A DNA stretch of 64,000 bases from positions 124,001 to 188,000 of the forward strand of contig RPFO01001900.1 of NCBI GenBank assembly GCA_009746045.1. The letters run 5' to 3'. The stretch is from Mesostigma viride (Eukaryota; Streptophyta; Mesostigmatophyceae; Mesostigmatales; Mesostigmataceae). Numbering within the stretch: position 1 is the first letter of the stretch; each line of letters opens with the position of its first letter. The notes under the pieces are model-generated. The model was not told the DNA's origin, ran no database searches, and saw only the letters and a program-made list of their open reading frames with translations. A program made the translations under genes and the position numbers. Below are positions 1-9,221 of this stretch, in pieces.

Positions 1-2327
1 TCTTTTGCGCTTACTGATTACACAAATCAAGGCGGCACCGTCGTGGCTTCTGGATACGGGATAACAAACACCAACCATCGCGCTGTTGTAGACCTGTCGA
101 ATACCGCTTTCAATGGCGCCCAAGACACCTTTTCTATCGTCACGTCCGTCACATCTCTCGTCAAGGCGAACGCTACCAAGGGCAATCAGCTGCTCGAGTA
201 CGGATCTGCTACTGAGGGTGTTCGGGTGAAGGCTGGTAGGCTCGGCGAATTGATATTGGAGGCTTCTAGCGGCGGGGCGACATCGACGATGTCGGCATGG
301 CCTGAGTCAAAGGTGTACGTCGGCGATGGCAAGAAACACACGTTGGCGATGACCCGTGTAACGGGGTTTACCACTGGGCAAATTCCTACTTCACTTCTCG
401 GGAGTTGGGTGAAAGATAACGAATCGCTGGCAAACAAGGGAACCGGCGGTACCGCCAATTTAACAATTTCCACGAGCGGAACTGGCAGGTTGAGTGTCTC
501 TTCGAGCGGCATTCTTGGATGGACAAGTGCGGCGACCGACTACTCGACGTCAGCCACGTATGACCATGCCACAGTTGCGATACCCACCGGGGAGTCTTAT
601 ATGGGTTATGATCTGTACTCTCTGTCACTGAAGTTCTCTATCAACGGCACCCTCGACACGAACCCGATCCCTTTATTTCAATTAAGCGGGACCGGGCAGA
701 TGGATTCGACAATGGAAATGCATTTCGACCCCGACGGGAATAAACTTCATATTAGAATCGTGAATAAGGACAGTGGGATCACCTATGATCATTATTGGGA
801 CACCACCGGGTTGACAAAAAACGCGTATCATACACTCGTCATTACCAAACTGCAGACGTTTAAAACAATTAATCGCCCAGACGCATTCGGTATGTCTAAT
901 ACGGACACGTCGAATGAGCAAAATCGTCAATGTCTCGCTGTGTATATTGACGACGTTCAACAAACCATCCTTCCCAATTTTCCGCATATCATATCGTTTG
1001 GCAAAACTTTGACATTCGGCCCGAATCCGATTTCGACAAAAACGCCAAGTACGAAGCTCTCGATTAAAGAAGTAGCGTATTGGAAAGGGTACTATCGTAA
1101 CAATAACGACATGTACAATGTGTACGTAGACGGACAACGGAAGCTACTGCACCCTCTCTGGCCACGTATGGTATCCCCGAACATCGCGGATAAGAAGCTT
1201 TACCTAGGCAACGGTCCGAGCTCGGAGCCCAACTTCCGCACCACGGACACCGTATGGGACTCAATGTCTTTTTACAGCGCTGCGTTGACGACAACTGACG
1301 TGACCGCGACATCCGGCATCAGCCCGTCCGCCGCCCGGTTGCCCGTCGTTCGCCAAATCCTGGCCGCGCAACCGAACACCAAGTTCGTTGCTACTCGCGG
1401 GCCGTCCAAGTTGGAGAACCTCGGCAAGGACTGGGCGTCACTGATCGACACCCAGGGATCGTACCGCTTCTCCGTGACGGGATGGACAACCGGCACGAAC
1501 GGGATCTTGAACAGCATCACCGTGAAGGTCGCCGAATCTGTCTCGTCCGTCCCTGTTACCGGAGCAGGCAGCGGTGACTACACCATGACCATCGGCGCCT
1601 CCTCGATCCCCAACTACCTTCGGTACGCGGCAGGTGACGCGCCGACCCAAGGCTTTGTTCACCCGCGCATCGAGTGGATCGCCAACCCGCCCAGTTTCGA
1701 GTGCAAGCTCGTCGCGCGCTTCTTCTACCTCGACGACTTCGAGAGGAAGCAGTTCGCGCTCAACGGCCACGAGTACCTGATCACCGAGACGCAGTTCTTC
1801 CAGCAGCACGTCGGCGGCGAGAACGAGCTCGACCTCGAGCTGCGGTTCAACCACCCCGTCAAAGAGCTGCTGTTCTGGTTCAAGCCGTCCGACCTCTCCT
1901 TCGCCTCGAACAAGTTCCGCTCGGACGCCGACTTCGGCTATAACGCCTACTGGAAGTTCTACAACGACAACAGCGAGTTCGGCGACGGCCACCTGTTCAC
2001 CAAGGCCAACATCTCGCTCAACTCCCAGAACCTGTACGGCGACGGCCGCGACCCCGTGTACTTCTCCTACCTGGTCCCCGCCGACTTCCACACGCGCGTG
2101 GAGAACAACGCGCGCGTGTACGTCATGCCCTTCGCGCTCAAGCCCGAGTCTTGGAAGCCCACCGGCAGCGTGAACATGTCCCGCTTGGACAGCGTCAAGC
2201 TGCACCTCAAGGGCCTCGGTCTCTCGTCCAGGGCGGCATCCCCTCCGGCACCATCGACGTGTACGCGCGCAGTTTCAACCTCGTGCGCATCCAGTCGGGC
2301 ATGGGCGGCAAGCGCTTCGCCTCGTAA
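1..2327 (+). CDS. LamG-like lectin / capsid C-terminal jelly-roll chimera, 5' truncated, one frameshift
   Basis: The frame is open at base 1, so the true start lies left of the window. The first 1.2 kb is visibly less GC-rich and encodes a beta-rich, Ser/Thr-rich protein with two concanavalin/LamG-like stretches (about 600-1000 and 1080-1300), resembling the 3' half of the fibre gene at 20591-24677. From about 1680 the protein becomes the C-terminal jelly roll of a giant-virus major capsid protein. It is closely similar to 3160-3777 of the next gene: YLDDFERKQF, HEYLITETQ and WKPTGS blocks, and the shared ending GMGGKRFAS. The capsid N-terminal jelly roll is absent. The frame slips by one base at about 2215-2231, and the true ending continues to the TAA at 2325. 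It may be a genuine spike-capsid fusion, or two genes joined by deletion or misassembly. Confidence 0.75.
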
Positions 2328-2384
2328 GCCTTGTCGCGCGATCGCGGCAAAGGGTTTTTCGCCAAGAAAAAATCTTTCCGGGTA

Positions 2385-2390
2385 GTATAC
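2385..2390 (+). promoter_or_regulatory. GTATAC motif upstream of capsid gene
   Basis: GTATAC ends 4 bases before the ATG at 2395, preceded by A-rich sequence. The same hexamer or a close variant lies at a similar distance before many other genes in this block, so it is a candidate viral promoter core. No transcription data are available. Confidence 0.4.
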
Positions 2391-2394
2391 GACA

Positions 2395-3780
2395 ATGTCT
2401 GGCTGTCCGGTCCTCGTCCTCCGCGCCAAGGGTCCGCAGGACGCCTCGCTCACCGTCTCGCCCGTCAAGACCTTCTTCAAGTCGATCTACCCCCGCCACA
2501 CCAACTTCTCGTTCGAGGACACGGAGGTCGTGTCCGTCGCCGGGAACCAGGGGTTCGGCAGGGAGGTGACGTTCCAGATCCCGAAGAGCGGCGATCTCGT
2601 CTCGAAGATGTTCCTGTATCTCGAACTTCCGCCCATCAGGGAGTGGAACACTAATCCTTCTCCTCCTTTCGGATCGGCGTGGTGGAAGATTTTCGACCCG
2701 TTCTATGACGATATCGCGCGCATCCTCATCAAAAAGGTCGAGTTCAAGATCGGAGGAACCGTCATCGAGGAGATGACCGGCGAGTTCATGCACGTCTACG
2801 ACCAGCTGTCCCGCGACCCGTCGACGTCCTACGTGGAGAACACTCCCGCGCGGCACGGCGGGTCGGTCCGCGTCGAGAACGGCGGACAGACCGGCGGAAG
2901 GAAGAGTTACATCTACGTCCCCTTGCAGTTCTCGTTCTGCCTCGAGGACGGCATGGCTCTCCCCATGATCGCGCTGCAGTACCACGACGCCAAGGTCGTC
3001 GTGACGCTCAACAGCAAGGACGCGATCTTCACGCAGATGGCGGGCGGGAACAAGTACCCCGGCACCACCTTGAGCCGCGACCCGCAGACGTGGGCCACAC
3101 TCTCGGGCGTGGCCGGTTACCGCAACGCGATGATGGAGTCTATGGACGACATCGCCAAGTTGCGGCTCGTGTGTCGGTTCGTATACCTGGACGATTTCGA
3201 ACGCAAGCAGTTCGCGGAGGAGCGGCACCAGTACCTGATCACCGAGACCCAGCACTACTCTCATTACGTGACCGAGGGGTCCGGCCTCGAGACCATCGCC
3301 CTGTCGTTCAGTCATCCCGTGAAGGAACTCATTTTCTATTACAAAGCCGATAACCGTCTGTCGGATCCGGAGACGTCTCCCGACCCGACGGCGGCGTATT
3401 GGAATTTCAAGAATAAGAATAGCAAGTTCGGGGACGGCCACCTGTTCGAGAAGGCCAACCTGACTCTCAACTCGCAGCAGATGTTCGGCGAGGGCCGCGA
3501 CCCGATCTACTTCAGCTACATCCTGCCTCTGCAGACCCACACGCGCCTGCCGAAGATGGGCCACGTGTACGTCATCCCGTTCTCCCTCGAGCCCGAGAAC
3601 TGGAAGCCCACCGGCTCGCTGAATTTCAGCCGGCTCGACACCGTCAAGCTGGTTCTGCTGGGTCTCCAGAAGAACAGCACGACGGCCCGCATCCCGAAGG
3701 GCGTCATCGAGATCTACGCGCGCTCCTTCAACGTGATGGCGATCGCGTCCGGTATGGGCGGCAAGCGTTTCGCGTCGTAA
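2395..3780 (+). CDS. Major capsid protein (double jelly-roll)
   Basis: 461 residues, intact, within the usual 400-550 range for nucleocytovirus major capsid proteins. The N-terminus has the typical GAQD-like start (GPQDASLT) followed by TFFKSIYPRHTNF, the most recognisable signature of this family. The second jelly roll carries YLDDFERKQF, ITETQHYSHYV, HPVKELIF, DPIYFSYILP and WKPTGSLNFSRLD. The protein would trimerise into capsomers of the icosahedral shell. It directly follows the capsid-like chimera (67 bp gap) and ends with the same nine residues. GTATAC sits just before the ATG. This is one of the strongest family calls in the window. Confidence 0.95.
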   Translation: MSGCPVLVLRAKGPQDASLTVSPVKTFFKSIYPRHTNFSFEDTEVVSVAGNQGFGREVTFQIPKSGDLVSKMFLYLELPPIREWNTNPSPPFGSAWWKIFDPFYDDIARILIKKVEFKIGGTVIEEMTGEFMHVYDQLSRDPSTSYVENTPARHGGSVRVENGGQTGGRKSYIYVPLQFSFCLEDGMALPMIALQYHDAKVVVTLNSKDAIFTQMAGGNKYPGTTLSRDPQTWATLSGVAGYRNAMMESMDDIAKLRLVCRFVYLDDFERKQFAEERHQYLITETQHYSHYVTEGSGLETIALSFSHPVKELIFYYKADNRLSDPETSPDPTAAYWNFKNKNSKFGDGHLFEKANLTLNSQQMFGEGRDPIYFSYILPLQTHTRLPKMGHVYVIPFSLEPENWKPTGSLNFSRLDTVKLVLLGLQKNSTTARIPKGVIEIYARSFNVMAIASGMGGKRFAS

Positions 3781-3877
3781 ACGTCTCGTCCCGTCCCGTC
3801 CCGGACCAACCCGCTCACGTCCATGGGGCGTGTATTGGCTCGAAGGAAACATACTTTTTCTGTGTAGATCCGTAAGG

Positions 3878-4141
3878 ATGCCCCCTCGGACGAGGCCGAT
3901 CAAGAGGAAGACGAGACATCGCGCGTCCAGCACGCTGGTCCTCCGCAAGCCGAAGATCACGGACGCGCCTCGACTGCCCCCTCCCCCGCCTCCCTCCTCG
4001 GTGGGCGGCGTGGCCGTTCCTCCCGCGCACGTGCTCACACGCATCGAGCAGCCCGTGTACATCATGACGCCCGCTGCCGTCCGGCCCGGCCCGGCGGCGC
4101 CCCCGGTTCCGGTCAGTACTCGTCTTTCCGTTCGGCGTTGA
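3878..4141 (+). CDS. Small Pro-rich, basic N-terminus protein
   Basis: 87 residues from the ATG at 3878. The first 25 residues are Arg/Lys-rich, followed by a run of prolines and a Pro/Ala/Val-rich tail. No family recognised. It lies between the capsid and packaging ATPase genes and overlaps the 3' end of the ATPase tail-to-tail by 29 bases. AT-rich sequence precedes the start. It could be a small virion or DNA-binding protein, but low complexity makes the coding call moderate only. Confidence 0.5.
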   Translation: MPPRTRPIKRKTRHRASSTLVLRKPKITDAPRLPPPPPPSSVGGVAVPPAHVLTRIEQPVYIMTPAAVRPGPAAPPVPVSTRLSVRR

Positions 4142-4916
4142 GTTTGCGCACCCGCGTGTTGACGACCTTCATGGACCCGCACTCGTCTCCGTCCGAGTCG
4201 CTTTTGTAATCCTGATTATAATTCAAACGACTGTAATTCCAAAAACCGGGACTGCCGATCGCGAACTTCTCGCGCGGCGTCGCCTTGTACCAAAAGATCA
4301 CGTCCTCGATACGATTCGATTCGCTCGTGTGATCCACGACCAGGCACTCGTAGTTCTGAGTGCATTGGTCGAGGATCTCGCAAAACGCCTCGAAGGTAGG
4401 GATGACGCCAAAGTAGTTGCGATACAATCGCTCCCGATTCATGATGATGTTTTCCCGCAGCGCGAACACGTAGTCGATGTTGCTGCGGATGTCCGGAGTG
4501 ACGTCCATGCTGTACTGGCTGATGAACAGGAGGAAGATCTTCATGTGTCTCCCGTTGAGCGCGATCTCGCGGATGCACGGATCCCTCATCACGGTCCGGT
4601 CGTACACGCAGTCGTCCAGCACGACGAAACAGTTCCGCCCCTTTCCCGCCTTGCACAGCCGCTTCTGGTTCTTCAACAGCGCTCGCAACGCGGGCTTGTT
4701 GAAGGATTCGTACACGAACAGGCTGGGGACGTACTGCTGCCAATGACGGTTCGACCCCTCGGTTCCGGACATCACGATGCCCGACGGGATGTTGCGCTTG
4801 TGGTACATGATGTCCGTGGCGAGCGTCGTCTTGCCGCCGCCGCGCTTGGACACGATGCACACGACCTTGTCGTCTCCGATCTTGGAGGGATCGAATTTTT
4901 TCAATTGAAGGTCCAT
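4113..4916 (-). CDS. A32-like genome-packaging ATPase
   Basis: 267 residues, intact, typical length for the FtsK/HerA-type ATPase that pumps DNA into the capsids of nucleocytoviruses. The Walker A motif is SKRGGGKTT (residues 23-31). Walker B is FVVLDD (about 97-102). After it come a conserved helix and FLLFISQ, which fits the sensor strand following Walker B in this family. The tail is charged. Pairing with the capsid gene next door is common in small gene sets of viral morphogenesis modules. This is a hallmark gene and identifies the block as nucleocytovirus-derived. Confidence 0.93.
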   Translation of the reverse strand: MDLQLKKFDPSKIGDDKVVCIVSKRGGGKTTLATDIMYHKRNIPSGIVMSGTEGSNRHWQQYVPSLFVYESFNKPALRALLKNQKRLCKAGKGRNCFVVLDDCVYDRTVMRDPCIREIALNGRHMKIFLLFISQYSMDVTPDIRSNIDYVFALRENIIMNRERLYRNYFGVIPTFEAFCEILDQCTQNYECLVVDHTSESNRIEDVIFWYKATPREKFAIGSPGFWNYSRLNYNQDYKSDSDGDECGSMKVVNTRVRKLNAERKDEY

Positions 4917-4945
4917 TGATTCATATCACGACATTCGAGCGACGG

Positions 4946-5611
4946 TCACGGACGAGCCGCGCCCGCGCCCGCGCCCGCGCCCACGGGGACGTACGGGGTC
5001 TGCGTGTACGGGAAGAATAGTACGTGGATCCCCCGGCTCTTGCACATTTTCAACCATTCGCGCTGGTGCCACCTCTCCGCCTCGTCCTTGTCCTGTTCGG
5101 TCCGTGTCTTGCGGAACCTCTTCGCGAACTCGTCCTGCAATTTCGTGAACGCGCCGCGGATCTCGGTCGTGACCCGCTTCCCGCGCGTCGAAATGGTCCG
5201 CACGAGCGAGGGCGTCAGGGTCATCACGAACACGCCCGAGTGGTTGAACACCATGTGGGAGATGTTCTCGCTGCCCGCGTCGTCCAATATGATCCCCACG
5301 TCCGTGTCGCTCGGACTCGACAGCGAACAGTCGGTCATCCCGCAACGCTGAGGATGGGTGTGCCATTCGAACGTCCCGTGAGGGATCTGCACGTCGTTCG
5401 TGTGGCCGAACGCCGTCGTCTTGAACCGCTGCAAAGTGCCGAAACCGTCGGGGACGAACGTGCCCCCTATCTCCTTCCCGCTATCGAGCGTCGAGCGGAT
5501 GAACGAAACCGCCTCGGGGGATACGGGATATCGAGTCGCGTTCCTCCCCGATATCACCTTCGCACCCGAAGCGAGCGTTTGGACAGGCAACAGATCGGCG
5601 GGGCGCGACAT
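4946..5611 (-). CDS. JAB/JAMM-like (MPN) metalloprotease-type protein
   Basis: 221 residues, intact. A JAMM-type zinc site is visible: H84-T-H86-P, followed about 13 residues later by SSPSDTD (98-104), with E47 upstream as the likely catalytic glutamate. In cells, JAMM domains remove ubiquitin or similar tags. In viruses the substrate is unknown. The C-terminus is a long basic helix ending in an Ala/Gly/Pro tail. The start at 5611 is preceded on the minus strand by a TATTTATAG-type AT-rich stretch. The gene sits 29 bp downstream of the ATPase start on the same strand. The motif is clear but overall similarity was not tested. Confidence 0.7.
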   Translation of the reverse strand: MSRPADLLPVQTLASGAKVISGRNATRYPVSPEAVSFIRSTLDSGKEIGGTFVPDGFGTLQRFKTTAFGHTNDVQIPHGTFEWHTHPQRCGMTDCSLSSPSDTDVGIILDDAGSENISHMVFNHSGVFVMTLTPSLVRTISTRGKRVTTEIRGAFTKLQDEFAKRFRKTRTEQDKDEAERWHQREWLKMCKSRGIHVLFFPYTQTPYVPVGAGAGAGAARP

Positions 5612-5631
5612 CTATAAATACGCCGGACATA

Positions 5632-6419
5632 TTAGAATCCGTCGTCCTCGACCGTGACCCCTCCGATATCCTCGTCCTGCGGTACGGCCGAGGGCTTGCG
5701 GACGAGCGCCTGTCTCGCCACTTGCACCTGTCGGATATTCGAATCCCCGCCCCCCGCCAATGTCGCCGCCGCCGCGGGGTCCTCGGGCCCTTGGATGAGA
5801 TCGGGGTCGGGCGCCTCCTCCTCGCCGCCCTTGAACGTGTCCTTGTTCAAGAGCTCGCCCATGTACTCCTTGAGGATGTCGTCGATGGGCATGAGCACGT
5901 GCACGGTGTTCTTGACCGCTTCCCGGATCGCCTCGAAGGCGTTACGACGATGCAGTTTGTAGTTCCCCCGTCGACCTCGGTCAGGAAGTGTTCCACGTCG
6001 TCCACGATGTCCGACCCCAGATTCTTCATGACCATGTGCACGAATCGCGAGGGAGTGGGGACCCGCACGCGCATCGTCTGGTTCGGGTCTTTGGACATGC
6101 GGATGGACCCCATGATCATGCTCGTGCAAACGAAGTAGGCCTTCAACAAGTCCCGCAAGTACGGGATCTTCTCCATGATCTGCTCGGTTTCCTCCTCGAC
6201 GATCTCGGGGGTCCACTCCGGGATCTCCTCGACGAGCTGCACGAACGCGGAGATGGGGTCCATGCCGGCCTCGCGGGACACGTTGATGGCGTCCATCACC
6301 ATCCTCTTCAGGACCTGGAACACGGGGTCCGTCATCCCGCGCTCCAGTTGGTCGACGTACTCCTTCTTGCTGTCCACGAGAACATTGATGTTGACGACGG
6401 GCTCGGAATCACCTTCCAT
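5632..6419 (-). CDS. Virus-specific helical protein, one frameshift
   Basis: The first about 155 residues (from the ATG at 6419) are acidic and helix-rich (DSKKEYVDQLERGM, PEWTPEIVEEE). Near 5945 the coding frame slips by one base and continues as a helical segment (AIREAVKNTVHVLMPIDD) and a charged tail ending in VEDDGF. No family recognised. Overall style (long helices, EYMGELLN-like blocks) resembles 18841-19340 and 19422-20051, and all three may be related virion or core proteins. The break is a single-base indel with no other damage visible. Confidence 0.65.
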
Positions 6420-6438
6420 TGTACCGTTCCGCTCACAT

Positions 6439-6702
6439 TTATTGCGCCTGCGAGTGAACGAACACTCGGTACCTCCGTTGCAGCGTCGACACCTCGTTGC
6501 GGGCGTCGTACAGCCGGTCTTCGAGCATCTCGATCGCCCTCGTCATCCGACGGACGGGATCCGTCTCGTCATTGGAGGGCAAGACGGGGTGCCGGACGTC
6601 GGGCAAGCCCATCTTCGCCCTCAACTCTCTAGCCTTGTCCCTACATTGCGCGATGCTCTGGATGAGTTGAAACCTCTGCATTTGGTAGTCGTTTTCTTGC
6701 AT
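6439..6702 (-). CDS. Small coiled-coil protein
   Basis: 87 residues from the ATG at 6702. An in-frame GTG at 6756 would add 18 residues, but it overlaps the end of the next gene upstream and leaves no room for a promoter. AT-rich sequence directly before 6702 supports the shorter start. The protein is mostly helical: a segment near residues 5-30 and a C-terminal coiled coil (MLEDRLYDARNEVSTLQRR). No family recognised. Confidence 0.55.
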   Translation of the reverse strand: MQENDYQMQRFQLIQSIAQCRDKARELRAKMGLPDVRHPVLPSNDETDPVRRMTRAIEMLEDRLYDARNEVSTLQRRYRVFVHSQAQ

Positions 6703-6752
6703 CTCGTCGTCGTTTTTTATTGCAAAATAATATTCCTCGTGTCGCAAACGCG

Positions 6753-7154
6753 TCACTTTCGAAAGTTGATGGCCATGAGGACGAGGCCGTACGTCACGAT
6801 CCCGGACAGAAGCCCGGCCACGTTCACCCGCACCTTGTCCACCTTCCCGGTGTTGCGGTTCTCGAACCAGCGAGGAAACCGGGCCGGCGCGAACTTCAGC
6901 ACGCCGATCGTCACGGACACGCCCGCCAACGCGGCGACGATGGAATACGCCGACTTCCGCCCCTCGACGACCGTCGACCCGACGAGATGGGACGCTTCGA
7001 CCATCGGAGGGGGTGCGGGCGGCGGCATGGGGTCGGAATACTCCATCGGGAAGTCGGGCTCGATCGCGACGGGAGCCGACCTTGCGAAACTCGGCGTCGG
7101 CGCGTCGATCCCGCCTCCCGAACGCATGTTCCTGGCCATCTGAGTGAGCGACAT
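6753..7154 (-). CDS. Two-TM small membrane protein
   Basis: 133 residues. A Pro-rich N-terminal half (PMPPPAPPPM) is followed by two hydrophobic segments, about residues 68-88 and 108-128, separated by a basic loop (RFPRWFENRNTGK). Proteins of this shape are common in the inner membrane of giant-virus particles, which is the inferred location. The ATG at 7154 is preceded by GATATACC on the minus strand. No named family recognised. Confidence 0.65.
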   Translation of the reverse strand: MSLTQMARNMRSGGGIDAPTPSFARSAPVAIEPDFPMEYSDPMPPPAPPPMVEASHLVGSTVVEGRKSAYSIVAALAGVSVTIGVLKFAPARFPRWFENRNTGKVDKVRVNVAGLLSGIVTYGLVLMAINFRK

Positions 7155-7206
7155 GTCCGTATTACGGTATATCTCCCTAAAAGTTCACGCCCCGTGAACG
7201 CGTCTG

Positions 7207-7785
7207 TCAGTCGTAACTGCAGAAATCGGGGGCGTCCAAATCCCACATGCGTTTGGGGGAGAAACAGGGACTGGGAGGGGATACGTGGTCCGAGTCGTCG
7301 CCGGTCTCGCCCGCCGCGGACGGCGGGGCTCGCGGGACGCCCTCGTCCGAATTCGACGACAAAAAGCGGTTATAGCACGCGGAGTGGAAAAACATGTAAA
7401 GACGCGTGGATGAGATGGGGACGCATTCCTCTACTTTCCCGGCGGGCATCGGTTTCTTGCAACGAAAACACAGCACCCACCCGGTCCGCGGCTCTTCTTC
7501 GGCGCAGTCTCGCCATACCTTCTGGCCTCGCAAGGCGGCTTCTCCGATTTCGTCGAACCGACGGACGCATTCGACCTCGTCGGGAGCCAGCGTCGGACGA
7601 CGGCTGACGCCCTTGACGTAGCACACGCGCGGGTGTCCGCGGGCGTCGTAAATCATCCTCCCGGCGTGCCGGAGACTCTGTCGGTTTTTGATTTCGTTCC
7701 AATACGCGTCCGCGGCGCGCCTGCGCTCGGCCAACTCGTTCGCGAAGGCGATGTGGCGAGGACACGTGTCTCCTTCCTTCGACAT
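7207..7785 (-). CDS. Zinc-ribbon-like protein of unknown function
   Basis: 192 residues from the ATG at 7785; the longer frame to 7836 only adds hydrophobic codons. A candidate zinc site is CFRCKKPMPAG, followed by a Cys and then HSACYNRF, a pattern like LIM or RING fragments. The N-terminal half is charged and helical, and the C-terminal tail is Ser/Pro/Asp-rich. It could be a DNA-binding or ubiquitin-related protein, with no firm assignment. The gene appears intact. Confidence 0.6.
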   Translation of the reverse strand: MSKEGDTCPRHIAFANELAERRRAADAYWNEIKNRQSLRHAGRMIYDARGHPRVCYVKGVSRRPTLAPDEVECVRRFDEIGEAALRGQKVWRDCAEEEPRTGWVLCFRCKKPMPAGKVEECVPISSTRLYMFFHSACYNRFLSSNSDEGVPRAPPSAAGETGDDSDHVSPPSPCFSPKRMWDLDAPDFCSYD

Positions 7786-7802
7786 GACACCGAAGAGTAA
7801 AA

Positions 7803-9187
7803 TTACAAGAGGCCCACGAACGCGTTCCGGCCGCACGTGCGAGTCGTGCGAGACTTGCGCTTGCTCTTCGCGGTGTGGCTCCTCCTCTTCTTCCGGTACG
7901 CGTTGGCGACGTGGAAGTTGGGGAGATTCGAGGCGCCCGCGCTGGACATGGCGTTCGTGACGCCGGAAAGGATGTCGGACCCGTTCTTGTTGCGCTGGCA
8001 GTACGGGCCGTACTTGGCGTTCGGGTTCTCGACGAGACTGCCGTCGGCCGCGACGATGTACGGATCCACGATCTTGGCGGTGGGATCCGAGGGGTCTTTG
8101 TTGAAGAAGAGGCTGCCGTACCCGGGCGGGCAGGACGGCTGGGGAGCCCGCTGACGCGGTAGTCGGCGTTCATCATGCGCGCCATCGACTTCCACGGCGC
8201 GTCCGCCACCCCTCCGTCTACCATGGCGAGTGCGCCGTGGTTCCTCCACCAGGAATCGATCTGGTTGAGGATGGCCGACCGCATGCGGTTGAACGCCAGG
8301 AGGTCGCGTTTGACGAAAGGCGCAATCATGTTCGTGAATGTTTTTATAGACACTCTTTTTTTGCTAGTCGGATTAAGCCATTCTGTGATGCCCAAATCAA
8401 CGAACCGTTGGACGTGTTTCCTGGCAAAGACAGAAGCGTCTATTTTAGGCCTGGATAGGTGGGGGATGAGCTTGCTGATCTGACAATCGTCGGAAACACT
8501 TGTGTCGTCAATCATCTTGTTGTACTCGGGAAGGAACCCTTTGTCGAGTTTGAATACCTGGATATAACGTGGTTGCCCGTGTGCCTGGAGACCTGGTGCC
8601 AAGACACTTACAAGCTTATCTTTATCGACGTCAACACTGGTCGAGAAAGGAGTAGTAATGGCAACCAAACTTTTGATTTGTTCAAGCACATTGAGTGGGA
8701 TGCGGTTCAGGTACACGGCGTAATTTATGTCATCTCCCTCCAACTCTGTGTACCCCTGCTTTACCCACTTACCACCCTTCATAAAGCTGTAGTCCATATT
8801 ATCCTTCGCTAACGCCACGAACCCACGCAATGAATTAACAATCTTTCCCAGTTCCTTCCGACTGGTGTCCAAGACCCCTCCTTCGTCGCGTTGGCGACGC
8901 GTTCGTTGATGTCCCGCATCGCGTTCGCTAAAATGTCGTACACGTACATGGACGCGACGAACTCGCGCAACTTCTTCTTAAAATCCATCCGTGTCGATGA
9001 TATTGTGTTCATACAATTTGGCCTCCTCGGCCGTGAACTTGATATCTGGAACGTAGGTTCGCAGTTTCTGAAGTTCGTACGGCGTGAAGATCTTCGAAGC
9101 CAAATCCTCGACACGCGCCTGCATCTGCGGAGAGCGACCCGTCGGAGTGGCCACATGGGTGAAGAAAGGATACGCGCTCCCGGACAT
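7803..9187 (-). pseudogene. Tandem paralogue 1, virion-type protein, three frameshifts
   Basis: Reading from the ATG at 9187, the protein runs through four frame segments with single-base slips near 8990, 8880 and 8150. Each segment aligns in order with the neighbour at 9222-10445. Landmarks are QARVEDLASKIFTPYELQK, DINERVANAT, KLIPHL, AFNRMRSAILNQID, SGLPQPSCPPGYG and KIVDPYIVAADGSLVENP. The C-terminus is Lys/Arg-rich. About 460 residues if restored. No known family recognised; duplication and position suggest a structural role. A T-rich tract and TATAC-like motif precede the start, as for its twin. Confidence 0.65.
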
Positions 9188-9193
9188 GAGGTA

Positions 9194-9199
9194 GTATAG
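9194..9199 (-). promoter_or_regulatory. CTATAC motif before paralogue 1
   Basis: On the minus strand CTATAC lies 6 bases before the ATG at 9187, with a T8 tract about 15 bases further upstream. The same T-tract plus CTATAC arrangement precedes paralogue 2. Confidence 0.4.
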
Positions 9200-9221
9200 T
9201 GTTGAACGAGAAAAAAAACGC

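Noticed and set aside
2275-4182. 635-codon open frame on the minus strand
   Set aside because: It is the antisense of the capsid gene in GC-rich sequence; no domain, and the plus strand is a clear capsid protein.
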